The position numbers were made by a program, and so were the translations under genes. From assembly GCF_014652575.1 (NCBI RefSeq), contig NZ_BMZB01000002.1:62001-126000 (forward strand): DNA of 64,000 nucleotides, given 5' to 3'. The notes below the pieces were generated by a model. The model saw nothing but the letters and a program-made list of their open reading frames with translations, made no database searches and was not told where the DNA came from. Positions 36,567 through 44,863 of this stretch are shown here, one piece after another. The DNA comes from Asticcacaulis endophyticus (lineage in GTDB: Bacteria; Pseudomonadota; Alphaproteobacteria; Caulobacterales; Caulobacteraceae). How positions within the stretch are numbered: position 1 is the first letter of the stretch; every line of letters begins with the position of its first letter.

Positions 36567-36628
36567 GGCGTTTTTCACTTTGCATTTACTGGAAGGAGTG
36601 GGGATCTGGCCGAATGACGGTGTCAAGA

Positions 36629-36648
36629 AGTGTATATACTACTACACT
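36629..36648. promoter_or_regulatory. Candidate XRE operator
   Basis: Perfect 6-bp inverted repeat AGTGTA (36629-36634) and TACACT (36643-36648) with an AT-rich 8-bp spacer, 63 bp upstream of the XRE start and inside the divergent region with the gene at 36772. Position and symmetry fit an operator. Confidence 0.5.
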
Positions 36649-36771
36649 ATACCATTGCGGTACTAAATTTCGCGCACGTAATAATTGAAAATTACAAGAT
36701 ATAGCACCTAGTTTTACTCGCCTAAGTATGCGGAAGATGCTGATGACTAATCTCAAACTAAGGCGGCCGTT

Positions 36772-37014
36772 ATGAAGGATAATGCGCAGACGGCGGTTAA
36801 ACTGGCAAACGCGCATGGTTTGTCGATCCTGGACGCCATGGCGGTAGCAGATGGTACTATGAGCCTCGAATTTCCTCTGGAAAGGAAGCAGGATCGTATG
36901 GAGGGTCATGTCTGGGGTGGCAAAAAAGCCAACCAAGCCCTGACGCTGAATCCGATTTGGGATATCGATCCTGGTCATTTCTGGCTCTATATCAACGACC
37001 AGACGGCGCAGTAA
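36772..37014 (+). CDS. N-terminal part of a probably frameshifted gene
   Basis: 80 residues from ATG 36772 with an AGG site 9 bases upstream, ending HFWLYINDQTAQ. In the other frame the DNA directly continues with GAVIFQGRPNVILMEAEVP. Joining them near 37000-37010 would give one protein of about 222 residues ending at 37439. The N-terminal part has no recognised motif. A single-base indel is the simplest reading; two separate short genes cannot be excluded. Confidence 0.45.
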   Translation: MKDNAQTAVKLANAHGLSILDAMAVADGTMSLEFPLERKQDRMEGHVWGGKKANQALTLNPIWDIDPGHFWLYINDQTAQ

Positions 37015-37043
37015 TTTTTCAAGGTCGACCAAATGTCATTCTT

Positions 37044-37439
37044 ATGGAAGCCGAGGTGCCGGAAATCTTAAACAGTCTGCACCAGGGCTCACGTCGGGAG
37101 CAGGGACCTTGGCATAAAAACTACAATTCAAAATCCCGCATTATCGCCTACCGTTGGCATTCAGGCAAAGCCGTCACCCCACCTTTCTTTGAGATTGCCA
37201 ATGGGAAATTGATCGTCGTCGGCGGCAATCATCGTCTTGGCCTCGCTATCCACTATCGGGCTAACAGGCTGCTGAAAAACAGAAGTGATTTGCAATGCGA
37301 AGGGAGAGCCTGTTTCGCAACAGTTCCTGCCGGGGAAGAGACTGTCCGGGCTGTCAAGAAAAATTGGCGTAAAGCCGCTATTTCCGGTTTCAAAAGCTGC
37401 AAGAGCGAACGGTTTAAGTGCTTATGCAAGTCCAAGTAG
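37044..37439 (+). CDS. C-terminal part of the frameshifted gene (ParB-like motif)
   Basis: 131 residues from ATG 37044, without a ribosome site; the frame is open upstream to 36957 (TTG). It contains PPFFEIANGKLIVVGGNHRL, reminiscent of the GGxHR motif of ParB/sulfiredoxin-like folds, and a Cys-rich basic C-terminus (FKSCKSERFKCLCKSK). Probably the second half of the gene starting at 36772. Its 3' end overlaps the kinase gene on the other strand by 18 bp. Function unknown. Confidence 0.45.
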   Translation: MEAEVPEILNSLHQGSRREQGPWHKNYNSKSRIIAYRWHSGKAVTPPFFEIANGKLIVVGGNHRLGLAIHYRANRLLKNRSDLQCEGRACFATVPAGEETVRAVKKNWRKAAISGFKSCKSERFKCLCKSK

Positions 37440-37976
37440 CGAGTCTGCCATCGCCACGCGTTGAGCCCGAAAACCCAGAACCTCGATAATACGCGGTCCG
37501 TTGTGCAATAGTCCAAGGTCATCTTCGTGAAGCATGGTCTTGAGGCGCCGGTCTACGCGCCTCCGCAATCGGGGAAATTCAATCTGTATGGGAATATCAT
37601 CAGGAGATGTGAGGGGGACAAAAATGACCACATCAAGCATGGCGAGCGCTTTGCTGATATTGGCCAGTTCACGGCCGCCCGGCAGCCATTCAAAGCCCTC
37701 ACGGGCACTGACAACCTCCAAATAGGCGAGAAAGTCGAGTGGGCAGCGGTCAAAGATCACGTCGCGGCCATGAGCATGCCCCAGGATCAGCTTGCAGCTT
37801 TCGGTGAGCTGCTTTTCAAGATCAGGTATCGTTGCTCCATTAAGAAACGGAACCCCTTGCTGCTCAAGAAGCCAATAGGGCTCCGGCACGCTTTCATAGC
37901 TGCGATGAACGGTAGTGAAATCCTCGATGAATGTCGTCTTGCCTGTGCCATGCGCACCCGTGACTGCAATATGCAT
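37422..37976 (-). CDS. P-loop ATPase/kinase-like protein (AAA_28/NadR-like)
   Basis: 184 residues. Walker A at residues 7-16 (GAHGTGKTTF) directly after the first strand MHIAV, followed by EPYWLLEQQG and a DRCPLDFLAYL segment (Walker-B/base-binding region of nucleoside-kinase-like folds), then a basic helix FPRLRRRVDRRL resembling a LID. These are features of the NadR-kinase/AAA_28 group of small ATPases. The substrate is unknown. Overlaps tail-to-tail with the preceding gene. Confidence 0.8.
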   Translation of the reverse strand: MHIAVTGAHGTGKTTFIEDFTTVHRSYESVPEPYWLLEQQGVPFLNGATIPDLEKQLTESCKLILGHAHGRDVIFDRCPLDFLAYLEVVSAREGFEWLPGGRELANISKALAMLDVVIFVPLTSPDDIPIQIEFPRLRRRVDRRLKTMLHEDDLGLLHNGPRIIEVLGFRAQRVAMADSLLGLA

Positions 37977-38223
37977 GATGCCCCCCCTCCAGGCGCATAT
38001 ATAGCGCCGGTCTCAAGCAAGCAAGAACCGAAGCTGTCAGGTCATCAGAGCCCGCCTTGCAGGTACGGATGGCCATCAGCACGCATGGACCATTTTCCCG
38101 GTTCTTCATTGTCCCGTATACCCACAGATGATTATCGCTGTCCGCACAGTCGGCCCCCTGCGCACTTGACAAGGGAACTTCACATGACCAGAGAAACATG
38201 AGTTTTAAAGTCATGTTTAAACC

Positions 38224-38451
38224 TCAAAACGAAGAACCCTTTGCCCTAGTAGGCCGCTGAAAAGCCCGCTTTTCTTTTTGTCGTTTGGGTGATTCAATCG
38301 CTTTGTTGAGAAGCGGGTTGATTTGTGATGCGCGGGACAGATGAACCAGCAGCCTGCTAAAGTCGTCCCGCTCCTTGTTCCCGATGCCCTTGAGGGCGAT
38401 GTCCTGACGCTGCTGCCCGGGACAGGCCGGCGCCACCGATAGGCGGACCAC
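38224..38451 (-). CDS. Small basic protein downstream of the relaxase (tentative)
   Basis: 75 residues from GTG 38451, 18 bp after the relaxase stop, with an AAGG site very close to the start. The composition is soluble and basic (AIESPKRQKEKRAFQRPTR at the C-terminus) with a plausible helix (DDFSRLLVHLSRASQINPLL). No family is recognised. It could be a remnant of the gene that normally follows the relaxase, or an accessory DNA-binding protein. Confidence 0.3.
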   Translation of the reverse strand: MVRLSVAPACPGQQRQDIALKGIGNKERDDFSRLLVHLSRASQINPLLNKAIESPKRQKEKRAFQRPTRAKGSSF

Positions 38452-38469
38452 CTTCGAACCCCATCAACC

Positions 38470-40209
38470 TCATATCTCCAGCCCGCGTTTCTGGCCGAAG
38501 CTCCAGTCAATCCCCCCGTTGTCGCGGGCCACACCGGAAATCTGCTGGCCGAGCTTACTCTCCAATGCTGGCGTCCAAGGTACGAGTTTGAAACCGACAC
38601 CATCGTCCAGCATGGCGAAGCGACCTGAGGCCAGGTTCAGGCGTTGGGTATAGATGCCGGATGCGTGCTCTCCCGCCGCCATCGGATTAAAGCTCAGGCC
38701 GGTGCTGTCCGTAATCGTCGCGCAAGCCGCGTCGATTTCGCGCTGTTTTAGGGTTTGCAAAAGGCTCTTTGCGAAGACGACCTGATCGCCCTGTCGCTTG
38801 GCCAGACCGTGTTCAATGAGGTGTTCGGCCCGTCGATCCAAAGCTTGGCGTACCTCGGCGCCGAACCCGCCTTCACTGAGATCTGACGGCTTGCCAAGGA
38901 TGGCCTGGCGGTCCAGCCAGGTTGATCCTAAGGCGGTCGTCTGGCGCTCGATAGGCAGGTCTGATCTAACCGCCAATACTGACCGTGTATTGCCATCACG
39001 GTCTTCGAATTGGCGCACCTCAACGATTGATCCCACGACGCTGTCACCACTGGCGTCAAGGGAGGGGAGGCTGACGTGGTGTGTGCGGCCATCTGTGCCG
39101 TCGATAACGGCGTAGCCAGTGCCTTTCAACTCGTCGTCCAGGCCGCGTGCCATAAGACGTCCCACAATTGGCTGACCGAGACCTTCGCCTGCGAGCACAT
39201 ACCCGGCCGTGCCGCGGTTTATACCCTGTTCGGCCAGCCCCTGATGGATGCGCTTTATGATGTCGCCGCGTTGCCCCAATTCGCGTAAGGTCGGTTCAGC
39301 TCGGGCGGCAATGACCCACTGCCCGGCGCCAATCTCATGAGCCAATCCGAGGCCTTCCAGCTTTCGCATCCGCCCGACTTTCATGACGTGGAAGACGTCA
39401 GGTGTGTGATCCCCCGTCGGCGCAAGATCGACGAAGCCCGTGGCCCGGCTGTCGCTGATCAATTGGCGATCAAGCTGGGTAAATCTGTCAGCGCTTATCT
39501 GGCGGCGGACATGGGCCTGCATGTCGAGCTCCGTGCGTGGGCCCAACTCATCTGTGATCAGTTCCTGAGCGCGGGCGCGCATACCCTCCTTGATGTAATC
39601 GCGCGAAATCACCAGATCCTCGCCGGTATCGGTTACACCACGCAGGATGATATGGACGTGGGGCTGATCGGTGTTCCAGTGGCTGACGCCCACCCAGTCG
39701 AGCCCGGTCCCGAGATCGCGCTGGGCCTGGTTCATAAGGTCGCGCGTAAAGCTCGAAAGATCGGCCATGTCAACGGCGTCCTCTGGCGAGACGATAAAAC
39801 GGAAATGGTGGCGGTCATCCTTGCAGCGTTCGGCGAAAGCAGGGACGTCAGCATTGTCGGTGTCGGGCCCAAACATTCTGGCGCGGTCGCCGTCCTGGGT
39901 AACACCTTCCCGCCTTAGGTAGCGCAGGTGTGTCGCCAGCGGTGCGCTCCTGCCGTTGATGCGCACGACACGGGTTTTGATAATGGCCACTCTTGAGCGG
40001 CTGGTGAGCAGGCGATTGGCGCGGATGGTCGCGTGGCGGCCACGTCCAAAGCTTGAGCGACTTGGGGCGGTGATCTTGCCGCTAGCCGAGACCTTCCCGC
40101 CGGCCTTCTTCGCCGCTGCTAAAGCCTGGGTTATGAACGGCCGCAGGCGCTGTGCGCTTTTGGACCGGATGCGGCCGGGACGAATGCGAAAGTCATTTTC
40201 ATCGGACAT
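38470..40209 (-). CDS. Relaxase (VirD2/RlxS type, DUF3363)
   Basis: 579 residues from ATG 40209; ATG 40221 is 4 codons upstream. The basic N-terminus is rich in Arg/Lys/Ser. The relaxase core has a candidate catalytic Tyr97 (THLRYLRREGVT), the DRHHFRFIVSPED motif, and the metal-binding histidines 184 and 186 (QPHVHIILRG). The C-terminal half is the DUF3363 region (TAGYVLAGEGLGQPIVGRL). Relaxases of this class nick oriT and pilot the strand into the recipient. Usually traG follows immediately; here it does not. oriT would be expected in the 225 bp upstream. Confidence 0.92.
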   Translation of the reverse strand: MSDENDFRIRPGRIRSKSAQRLRPFITQALAAAKKAGGKVSASGKITAPSRSSFGRGRHATIRANRLLTSRSRVAIIKTRVVRINGRSAPLATHLRYLRREGVTQDGDRARMFGPDTDNADVPAFAERCKDDRHHFRFIVSPEDAVDMADLSSFTRDLMNQAQRDLGTGLDWVGVSHWNTDQPHVHIILRGVTDTGEDLVISRDYIKEGMRARAQELITDELGPRTELDMQAHVRRQISADRFTQLDRQLISDSRATGFVDLAPTGDHTPDVFHVMKVGRMRKLEGLGLAHEIGAGQWVIAARAEPTLRELGQRGDIIKRIHQGLAEQGINRGTAGYVLAGEGLGQPIVGRLMARGLDDELKGTGYAVIDGTDGRTHHVSLPSLDASGDSVVGSIVEVRQFEDRDGNTRSVLAVRSDLPIERQTTALGSTWLDRQAILGKPSDLSEGGFGAEVRQALDRRAEHLIEHGLAKRQGDQVVFAKSLLQTLKQREIDAACATITDSTGLSFNPMAAGEHASGIYTQRLNLASGRFAMLDDGVGFKLVPWTPALESKLGQQISGVARDNGGIDWSFGQKRGLEI

Positions 40210-40446
40210 ATAGGTTAGCACCTCGCGTTATCACATTGAAAATATGTGGGAAAATGACGGGCGCACATAAGCCGAACTTGCGACACCTCGCGCACGACAG
40301 GTGCAAACCCTGATAAATGAACGATCTGCCACCTCAACCGCCCGGACGCACCTCGCGTCCCTTTTATCTTGCCCTCATTCTTAACTTTGATTTTGCGCGA
40401 TGACTCCTGATGGGGCAGGTGCTTTGGACAGTTATCTCAGATGGGT
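40210..40446. other. Candidate oriT/relaxosome region with spaced repeats
   Basis: Noncoding gap between the relaxase and the transglycosylase gene. It holds three direct copies of CACCTCGCG at 40219, 40284 and 40349, spaced exactly 65 bp apart, and a small dyad CACCT...AGGTG at 40284-40303. oriT sites of related elements lie directly upstream of the relaxase, so this is the best candidate region. No nic site could be assigned. Confidence 0.4.
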
Positions 40447-41073
40447 TTAAGGAGCGACGGATGGCTTGGACGAAGGTATGAACAGGTCATCGTGCGATTT
40501 GCCATGGTCAATTGAGCTATCACTACCGGGCATGACCGTTGCAGCGAATAGAGGTGCATTGATCCATGATAGCTTGACCTTATACGTAGCCCCACTTGTG
40601 AGCGGGGCGTCAGTTTGGTTGATTTTTTGGGTTAGCGCTTTGACATAACTGACGGTTTCATTAGGCAGTTTTCGCGCCGTTTTCATGTGCGCTTCGTACC
40701 GTCCCGGCCCTGCATTGTAGGCCGCCAAAAATCCCGGCGCACCGTACCGATCGTACATTTCCCGCAGATAAGCTGTGCCCGCGAGGATGTTGTCATGCGG
40801 ATCAAAAGGATCGCTCCCAAAACCATATCGGCTGCGCAAGCCCTGCCACGTTTGCGGCATAATCTGCATCAGCCCCATGGCACCTTTTGGCGACACAGCG
40901 CGGACATTGCCGTTGCTCTCGACCGATAAGACGGCGCGTATCCAGGGTTCCGGTATGCCAAATCGTTGAGAGGCTTCTGACACATGTGCCGTGAGATTTT
41001 GCGAGATAATCGTGCTTGCCGCCGGTGCCGACGAAGCGGCGAGATCGCCGGCCAGGAAGAATGAAAACGGCAT
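40447..41073 (-). CDS. Lytic transglycosylase of the transfer region (VirB1/TrbN-like SLT)
   Basis: 208 residues. Start ATG 41073, two bases after the upstream DUF736 stop (TAGCCATG). N-terminal signal-like stretch, then an SLT domain at residues 25-145: catalytic Glu52 in AVLSVESNGN, SPKGAMGLMQIMP (the GLMQ motif) and FLAAYNAGPGRYEAH (AYNAGP motif). It would open peptidoglycan for the transfer apparatus. Fourth coupled gene after RepA, TraF and DUF736. Confidence 0.93.
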   Translation of the reverse strand: MPFSFFLAGDLAASSAPAASTIISQNLTAHVSEASQRFGIPEPWIRAVLSVESNGNVRAVSPKGAMGLMQIMPQTWQGLRSRYGFGSDPFDPHDNILAGTAYLREMYDRYGAPGFLAAYNAGPGRYEAHMKTARKLPNETVSYVKALTQKINQTDAPLTSGATYKVKLSWINAPLFAATVMPGSDSSIDHGKSHDDLFIPSSKPSVAP

Positions 41074-41075
41074 GG

Positions 41076-41411
41076 CTAAACGCTTTCGTCGCGCTTAGCA
41101 TGTCTATTCCAATTCAGCACCCATACCTTTTTATCGTGTTCCTGTTGAAAGAGATTTGCCCGAATGGGCGCGCTGAAAAGTGGATCATCAATGTTGATTG
41201 AAATGAAGTCGCCTGCGCGTTCACCCGTGCGCCTCCACCCCGCGCCAATCTCGGGACCATCGCCATCGCCTAAATGAATACGGTAATCAGGCACGTTTGC
41301 GGCGTCGGTTTGGTTGATGGGTAAAAGCACGATATGAGCGTCAAGGGTAAGCGTTTTAATGCGCCCGGAAAAGAGGCCACGAATACGGGTGAAATGACCA
41401 ATCTGCGTCAT
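41076..41411 (-). CDS. DUF736-family protein
   Basis: 111 residues. The start overlaps the traF stop by 4 bp. Shows the DUF736 pattern: MTQIGHFTRIRGLFSGRIKTL at the start split by the conserved G.I.TL, the IHLGD segment, GAGWRR, and DPLFSAPIRANLFQ followed by LNWNR. Members are found almost only in plasmids and integrative elements of alpha- and beta-proteobacteria; function unknown. More divergent than the copies at 44.9 and 45.5 kb. Confidence 0.88.
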   Translation of the reverse strand: MTQIGHFTRIRGLFSGRIKTLTLDAHIVLLPINQTDAANVPDYRIHLGDGDGPEIGAGWRRTGERAGDFISINIDDPLFSAPIRANLFQQEHDKKVWVLNWNRHAKRDESV

Positions 41412-41992
41412 GGAAGGCTCCTTGCGGCGGTGCTGGTTTTTATAATTTTACGTTGCGCGGCGTGCCAGATGTAATGGCCCTGACCGTCGGGATCTGTGTA
41501 GACGGGTACCGCTTTGCCTATGACGCGGGCAGCGTCCGTAAGCCCGAAATACCGCCCGTCAAAGCTATCGCGAGCCCCCGTGTTCATGAGAAAAACCTGG
41601 TGGGCGCCGATGGTTTGGCAGCCCCGCCACACAGGAAGCGGGCGTCCAATTCGGTCACGTGAAAGGGCCTCGCCGACAACCGTGCCGTCGATGGTGATGA
41701 TGCGGTCCAGCCGACAAACCTTTTGTCCCGGAAGCGCTTCGATATGTTTAAGTAATGGGACGCCCAGCGGTAGATAACCGCGATCGGACATCCATTGGGC
41801 GGTGACGTGAGGTGCCTGAGCAGCGACTATGGTTTTAGGCTTGCGCCAATTCTCAGACCTTACTACGTAGAGCCCGACGGGAACACTCGCTGAGGTATTC
41901 CATATAAGCTTTGGCGGTGATGAAAGGAACACGGAACCGGTTCCGGCGATTGCCAGGCTATAGGTGATTAAGAGCCATCCGAAACGGGTCAT
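41408..41992 (-). CDS. traF: Conjugative transfer signal peptidase TraF (S26 family)
   Basis: 194 residues. N-terminal membrane helix, then the S26 Ser/Lys dyad: Ser36 in NTSASVPVGLY and Lys82 in VPLLKHIEALPG, with the downstream GDNR-like region replaced by ARDSFDGRYFGLT as usual in TraF. TraF processes and cyclises the conjugative pilin in related systems. Overlaps repA (stop) and DUF736 (start) by 4 bp each, so it is part of a tight operon. The pilin gene (trbC) is not in the window. Confidence 0.92.
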   Translation of the reverse strand: MTRFGWLLITYSLAIAGTGSVFLSSPPKLIWNTSASVPVGLYVVRSENWRKPKTIVAAQAPHVTAQWMSDRGYLPLGVPLLKHIEALPGQKVCRLDRIITIDGTVVGEALSRDRIGRPLPVWRGCQTIGAHQVFLMNTGARDSFDGRYFGLTDAARVIGKAVPVYTDPDGQGHYIWHAAQRKIIKTSTAARSLP

Positions 41993-43095
41993 TTGGTCCT
42001 CTCAGTGACCATCTTTGAGGCCAAAGTAGAGCTGGACGGTTTGGAAAAGACTGAGGCACTTGCCTTTTTATCAACGGGTAACCAGGTCTCTACAGAGTTA
42101 GAGTCTATGTTAGACTCTAAGTTAAGGCTTACGCTGTTCCTTGCTGGACTTGGGGTTGCGGCGGTGGCTTGCGCCCGATCGCCCGATACCTCTGCGCCTG
42201 AAAGCCCGATAGGGTTTGCGCCTGATCGCCCGATGCCATTCACATGTTTATCCACAGACTGAGTGCTGGCGCGGCCAGGGGTAATGCGCAACCATTCACG
42301 TCTGTCGACCCGTTCCATTTGGAGGTGGTAGCCCGGGAGAGGCTGGCGGCGCGCGATGCCGCGAAGGTCCAGGGAGAAATCAGATAGCCTGGCCAGACTA
42401 CCGGATTTGACATGAAGGTGTGCAGCCTCAAACAGCCAGCCGCCGGCTTGATGCCCCGCGTGCTTGCGCGCGACCCGGTACAGCCACCGCTCTATTCCGC
42501 CCGTAAGCCGAAAGTACGCGGGATCGATTTTGAGGATGAGGTTGTGGTCGATGACACCCCGGTAGAACCAGTCTGGGAGCACGAACTCCATGCCTTCTGC
42601 TCTACCTGAGCGGGTTACACGCTCGTCCCACTCGTTTATCCACGAAAACTGCTGCCGTCGCCAGTGATCACCATGGCGGATATTTGTCCGGATCACCGTC
42701 GATTGCAGACGCACCAGCGCGGCCTTGAGGCGGCGATAGTCCTGAGCGCCGGTTGAACGCCCCACCTGGGTCAGGAGTTGATAGGGGGTGAACCGCAAAC
42801 GACGAGACGGCTCAAAGCCACGGTTCTGGGCGTCAACGAGGTGAGACGCCGCCCAAATCAGAATGTCGGCATCCCATATCGATGCCATACCGTATTCTGG
42901 CAAGGCATAGACCTGAACCTCAACGCCGGCGCTGCGATACAGGATTGGGGCCTGTCGCAGGGATTTCGACAGCGAGAAGAATGGCCTTTCCATCAGGTCC
43001 CTCTGGTCGCGAGGAGAGGCAAAGCCTGAGTGGATGGTGAGCGGCACAACCGTTAGGCGGTCGCCGGGGGGAAGCGGGGTGGGGCTGGCTGTCAT
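41989..43095 (-). CDS. Replication initiator RepA-like protein
   Basis: 368 residues. Matches the plasmid replication initiator A family common in alphaproteobacterial mobile elements: RPFFSLSKSLRQAPILYRS near the start split by the conserved SL.K..R, DADILIWAASHLVDA, FTPYQLLTQVGR, and IERWLYRVARKHAG. The last 100 residues are Ser-rich and not conserved. It suggests a plasmid or an element that replicates autonomously during transfer. Overlaps the upstream HTH gene stop by 4 bp. Confidence 0.88.
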   Translation of the reverse strand: MTASPTPLPPGDRLTVVPLTIHSGFASPRDQRDLMERPFFSLSKSLRQAPILYRSAGVEVQVYALPEYGMASIWDADILIWAASHLVDAQNRGFEPSRRLRFTPYQLLTQVGRSTGAQDYRRLKAALVRLQSTVIRTNIRHGDHWRRQQFSWINEWDERVTRSGRAEGMEFVLPDWFYRGVIDHNLILKIDPAYFRLTGGIERWLYRVARKHAGHQAGGWLFEAAHLHVKSGSLARLSDFSLDLRGIARRQPLPGYHLQMERVDRREWLRITPGRASTQSVDKHVNGIGRSGANPIGLSGAEVSGDRAQATAATPSPARNSVSLNLESNIDSNSVETWLPVDKKASASVFSKPSSSTLASKMVTERTK

Positions 43096-43373
43096 GGCTT
43101 TACCCTGGTTTGAGGCAGGGGTTGACCCTCAAGGCGACGGGCTGGCGAAACGGAGCTGGATTTGGGCTCGAAGGTCGACGTGCGGGTGCCGCGTTCCAAC
43201 CAGTGTTTGAGGTCATCCTGATTGTAGACCACCCGTCCACCAAGCTTATGGTAGCGTGGTCCTGTGCCAAAACTGCGGTGTTTTTCAAGAGTCCGGCCGG
43301 ATAGGCCCAGAAACCGTGCCGCCTCCGGCGTTCGCAAATGTCTCGGGGGTAGGTCTGTCATATCGACGGTCAT
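43092..43373 (-). CDS. MerR/excisionase-like helix-turn-helix protein
   Basis: 93 residues with a GGAG ribosome site. The HTH_17 fold is clear: RTPEAARFLGLSGRTLEKHR, then GPRYHKLGGRVVYNQDDLKHWLE. Such proteins act as excisionases or as regulators of the operon they head. First gene of HTH-repA-traF-DUF736-SLT, all overlapping or nearly so. A perfect 17-bp inverted repeat lies 74 bp upstream. Confidence 0.92.
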   Translation of the reverse strand: MTVDMTDLPPRHLRTPEAARFLGLSGRTLEKHRSFGTGPRYHKLGGRVVYNQDDLKHWLERGTRTSTFEPKSSSVSPARRLEGQPLPQTRVKP

Positions 43374-43446
43374 GTTTTGCTCTCCAGGGGCACCGCAGGG
43401 GAACTGCGGCTAGTGGAGGCGAAACTGAACGAAGCATGGAGGTGGG

Positions 43447-43485
43447 GTGGTGAGCGATAATAGCGTGCCTATTATCGCTCACCAC
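43447..43485. repeat. Perfect 17-bp inverted repeat (operator or terminator)
   Basis: GTGGTGAGCGATAATAG at 43447-43463, loop CGTGC, and its exact complement at 43469-43485. It begins inside the last codons of the DUF2285-type gene and lies between that gene and the HTH-repA operon on the same strand. No T-run follows on the minus strand, so it is a strong hairpin without a classical terminator tail; it could be an operator or a replication-control dyad. Confidence 0.8.
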
Positions 43486-44296
43486 GTCTGCGGCTTTTTG
43501 TGACAGCATGTGGCCTGTACCGTTTGTCGGACCGGTCGACGCGGAGGAGGTCGCGGTAGCCGCCGTGAATCATTCTCATGCCCTCAGTCACAAGGCGTGC
43601 CGTGGAGAACCGTAAAGACGAGGTTTTCCATAGCTCGTCATCGATACGCGCCTTGCCATAGATCGCTTCGGCAATTTCGCGATGGGTAGCGCCGGCCTTG
43701 CGACCGTCACAGGCGCGTAGCATGAGTTGCAAGCGTCGTCGGCGATCCGGCGTGATGCGCCTGTCCGGTGCGGGCAAGCCCTTAAGGATAAGCCAAAGCC
43801 GGGTAATGCCGACGAGACGGTCGGGAACGTCTTCCGTGAGAGGAATGACGACGGACAGGGGCTGTGTGTCATCGGCCGGGGGCAGAACGGCAAGGGGAAT
43901 GGCATTCTGCCCGTCTCCAACTGTGCCATAGAGGACGCTGGTATCCTGGCGCAAATCCCGTGGCGCAATAGCAAGCGGCACGCCGGCGTCGGGTACGGCT
44001 ATCTTGGCCAGCATCACCGTACCGGCATCGACGTCCGGGGCCCAATAGATTGGTACGTCTACCGCTGTGCATTCGGGGTCTATCGGTGGTGAAAGAAGCC
44101 CCCAGCGATTGGCGATATCGTGCCTGGCGGGTTCATCCTTACAGACATCGGATTGGACTTCGGCAAAATCCTTCTGGTAGTCCTCGTTTCGTCTTAAGCA
44201 TTCCCAGGCAAGGCCATTGGCGGGAAGCGTGTCAAAAAAATCATAGCGGCGACCTGATCGCCACTGAGTAGTATCTATATACATTTTTAGCCCCAT
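43472..44296 (-). CDS. DUF2285/DUF6499-type regulator of integrative elements
   Basis: 274 residues. The N-terminal segment WRSGRRYDFFDTLPANGLAW and following RRNEDYQKDF is the DUF6499 signature; the middle holds VPIYWAPDVDAGTVMLA, and the C-terminal 100 residues are the DUF2285 part with an HTH-like stretch (KAGATHREIAEAIYGKARID). These proteins occur next to rep and tra genes in alphaproteobacterial elements and are thought to be DNA-binding. ATG 44284 is an alternative start with a GGGG site. Confidence 0.85.
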   Translation of the reverse strand: MGLKMYIDTTQWRSGRRYDFFDTLPANGLAWECLRRNEDYQKDFAEVQSDVCKDEPARHDIANRWGLLSPPIDPECTAVDVPIYWAPDVDAGTVMLAKIAVPDAGVPLAIAPRDLRQDTSVLYGTVGDGQNAIPLAVLPPADDTQPLSVVIPLTEDVPDRLVGITRLWLILKGLPAPDRRITPDRRRRLQLMLRACDGRKAGATHREIAEAIYGKARIDDELWKTSSLRFSTARLVTEGMRMIHGGYRDLLRVDRSDKRYRPHAVTKSRRRGER

Positions 44297-44390
44297 GGTT
44301 TCGCTAAGCGAGAGTTGGGGATAATACTATCATAAATTGAGCGTTTTGGGAATGGTTCGCCGTCAGGTGTTCATTGTAATGCTTTGAATA

Positions 44391-44663
44391 TTAACCAATA
44401 TTTGAAATGCCGGTACTTGCCAGAAACCTAAAGCCGGTTTCCGTCATCCATTTTGCCCGGGTGAGATGCGTATCGTACATCAGTTTGGCGCGGTCAGGCT
44501 CTGCGTCTGCGTTGACGGAGAAAAGTATGGCAACGACCTCCTGCCAATCGGCGTTATCCGCCACGGCGTCAAGCAGACGCGCATAAGTTTTGACGTGGAG
44601 ACGGTCATAGTCGGTAAGGTTTGGGCCCTGAGGTGCCTGGTCTAAAAACTGGGGTATGGACAT
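44391..44663 (-). CDS. Small DUF2285-type protein
   Basis: 90 residues. The whole protein follows the pattern of short DUF2285 proteins seen beside the previous gene in many elements: NLTDYDRLHVKTYARLLDA, DWQEVVAILFSVNAD and the closing THLTRAKWMTETGFRFL. Probably DNA-binding and cotranscribed with the gene downstream (95 bp gap). Confidence 0.82.
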   Translation of the reverse strand: MSIPQFLDQAPQGPNLTDYDRLHVKTYARLLDAVADNADWQEVVAILFSVNADAEPDRAKLMYDTHLTRAKWMTETGFRFLASTGISNIG

Positions 44664-44863
44664 CCGGTGTGCGCCGCTCTTGTCAATAAGTACGATCCCT
44701 GCCAGCGGACATAAGCCTCCTGCAGGGAGGAAGGCGATCGAGTAGTCGTCATGGTTTGGCTACGACCTATACCATAATACGCGCCAAAAAGACCGTTGCC
44801 AATGCCGGTGGCTGGCGAGGAGTATGAAATGAATGGAGCTCCCCTCTCGGCTGCCGAAGCCAA

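Noticed and set aside
36957-37043. TTG start for the second part of the frameshifted gene
   Set aside because: No ribosome site and located inside the first part; a frame break explains the overlap better.
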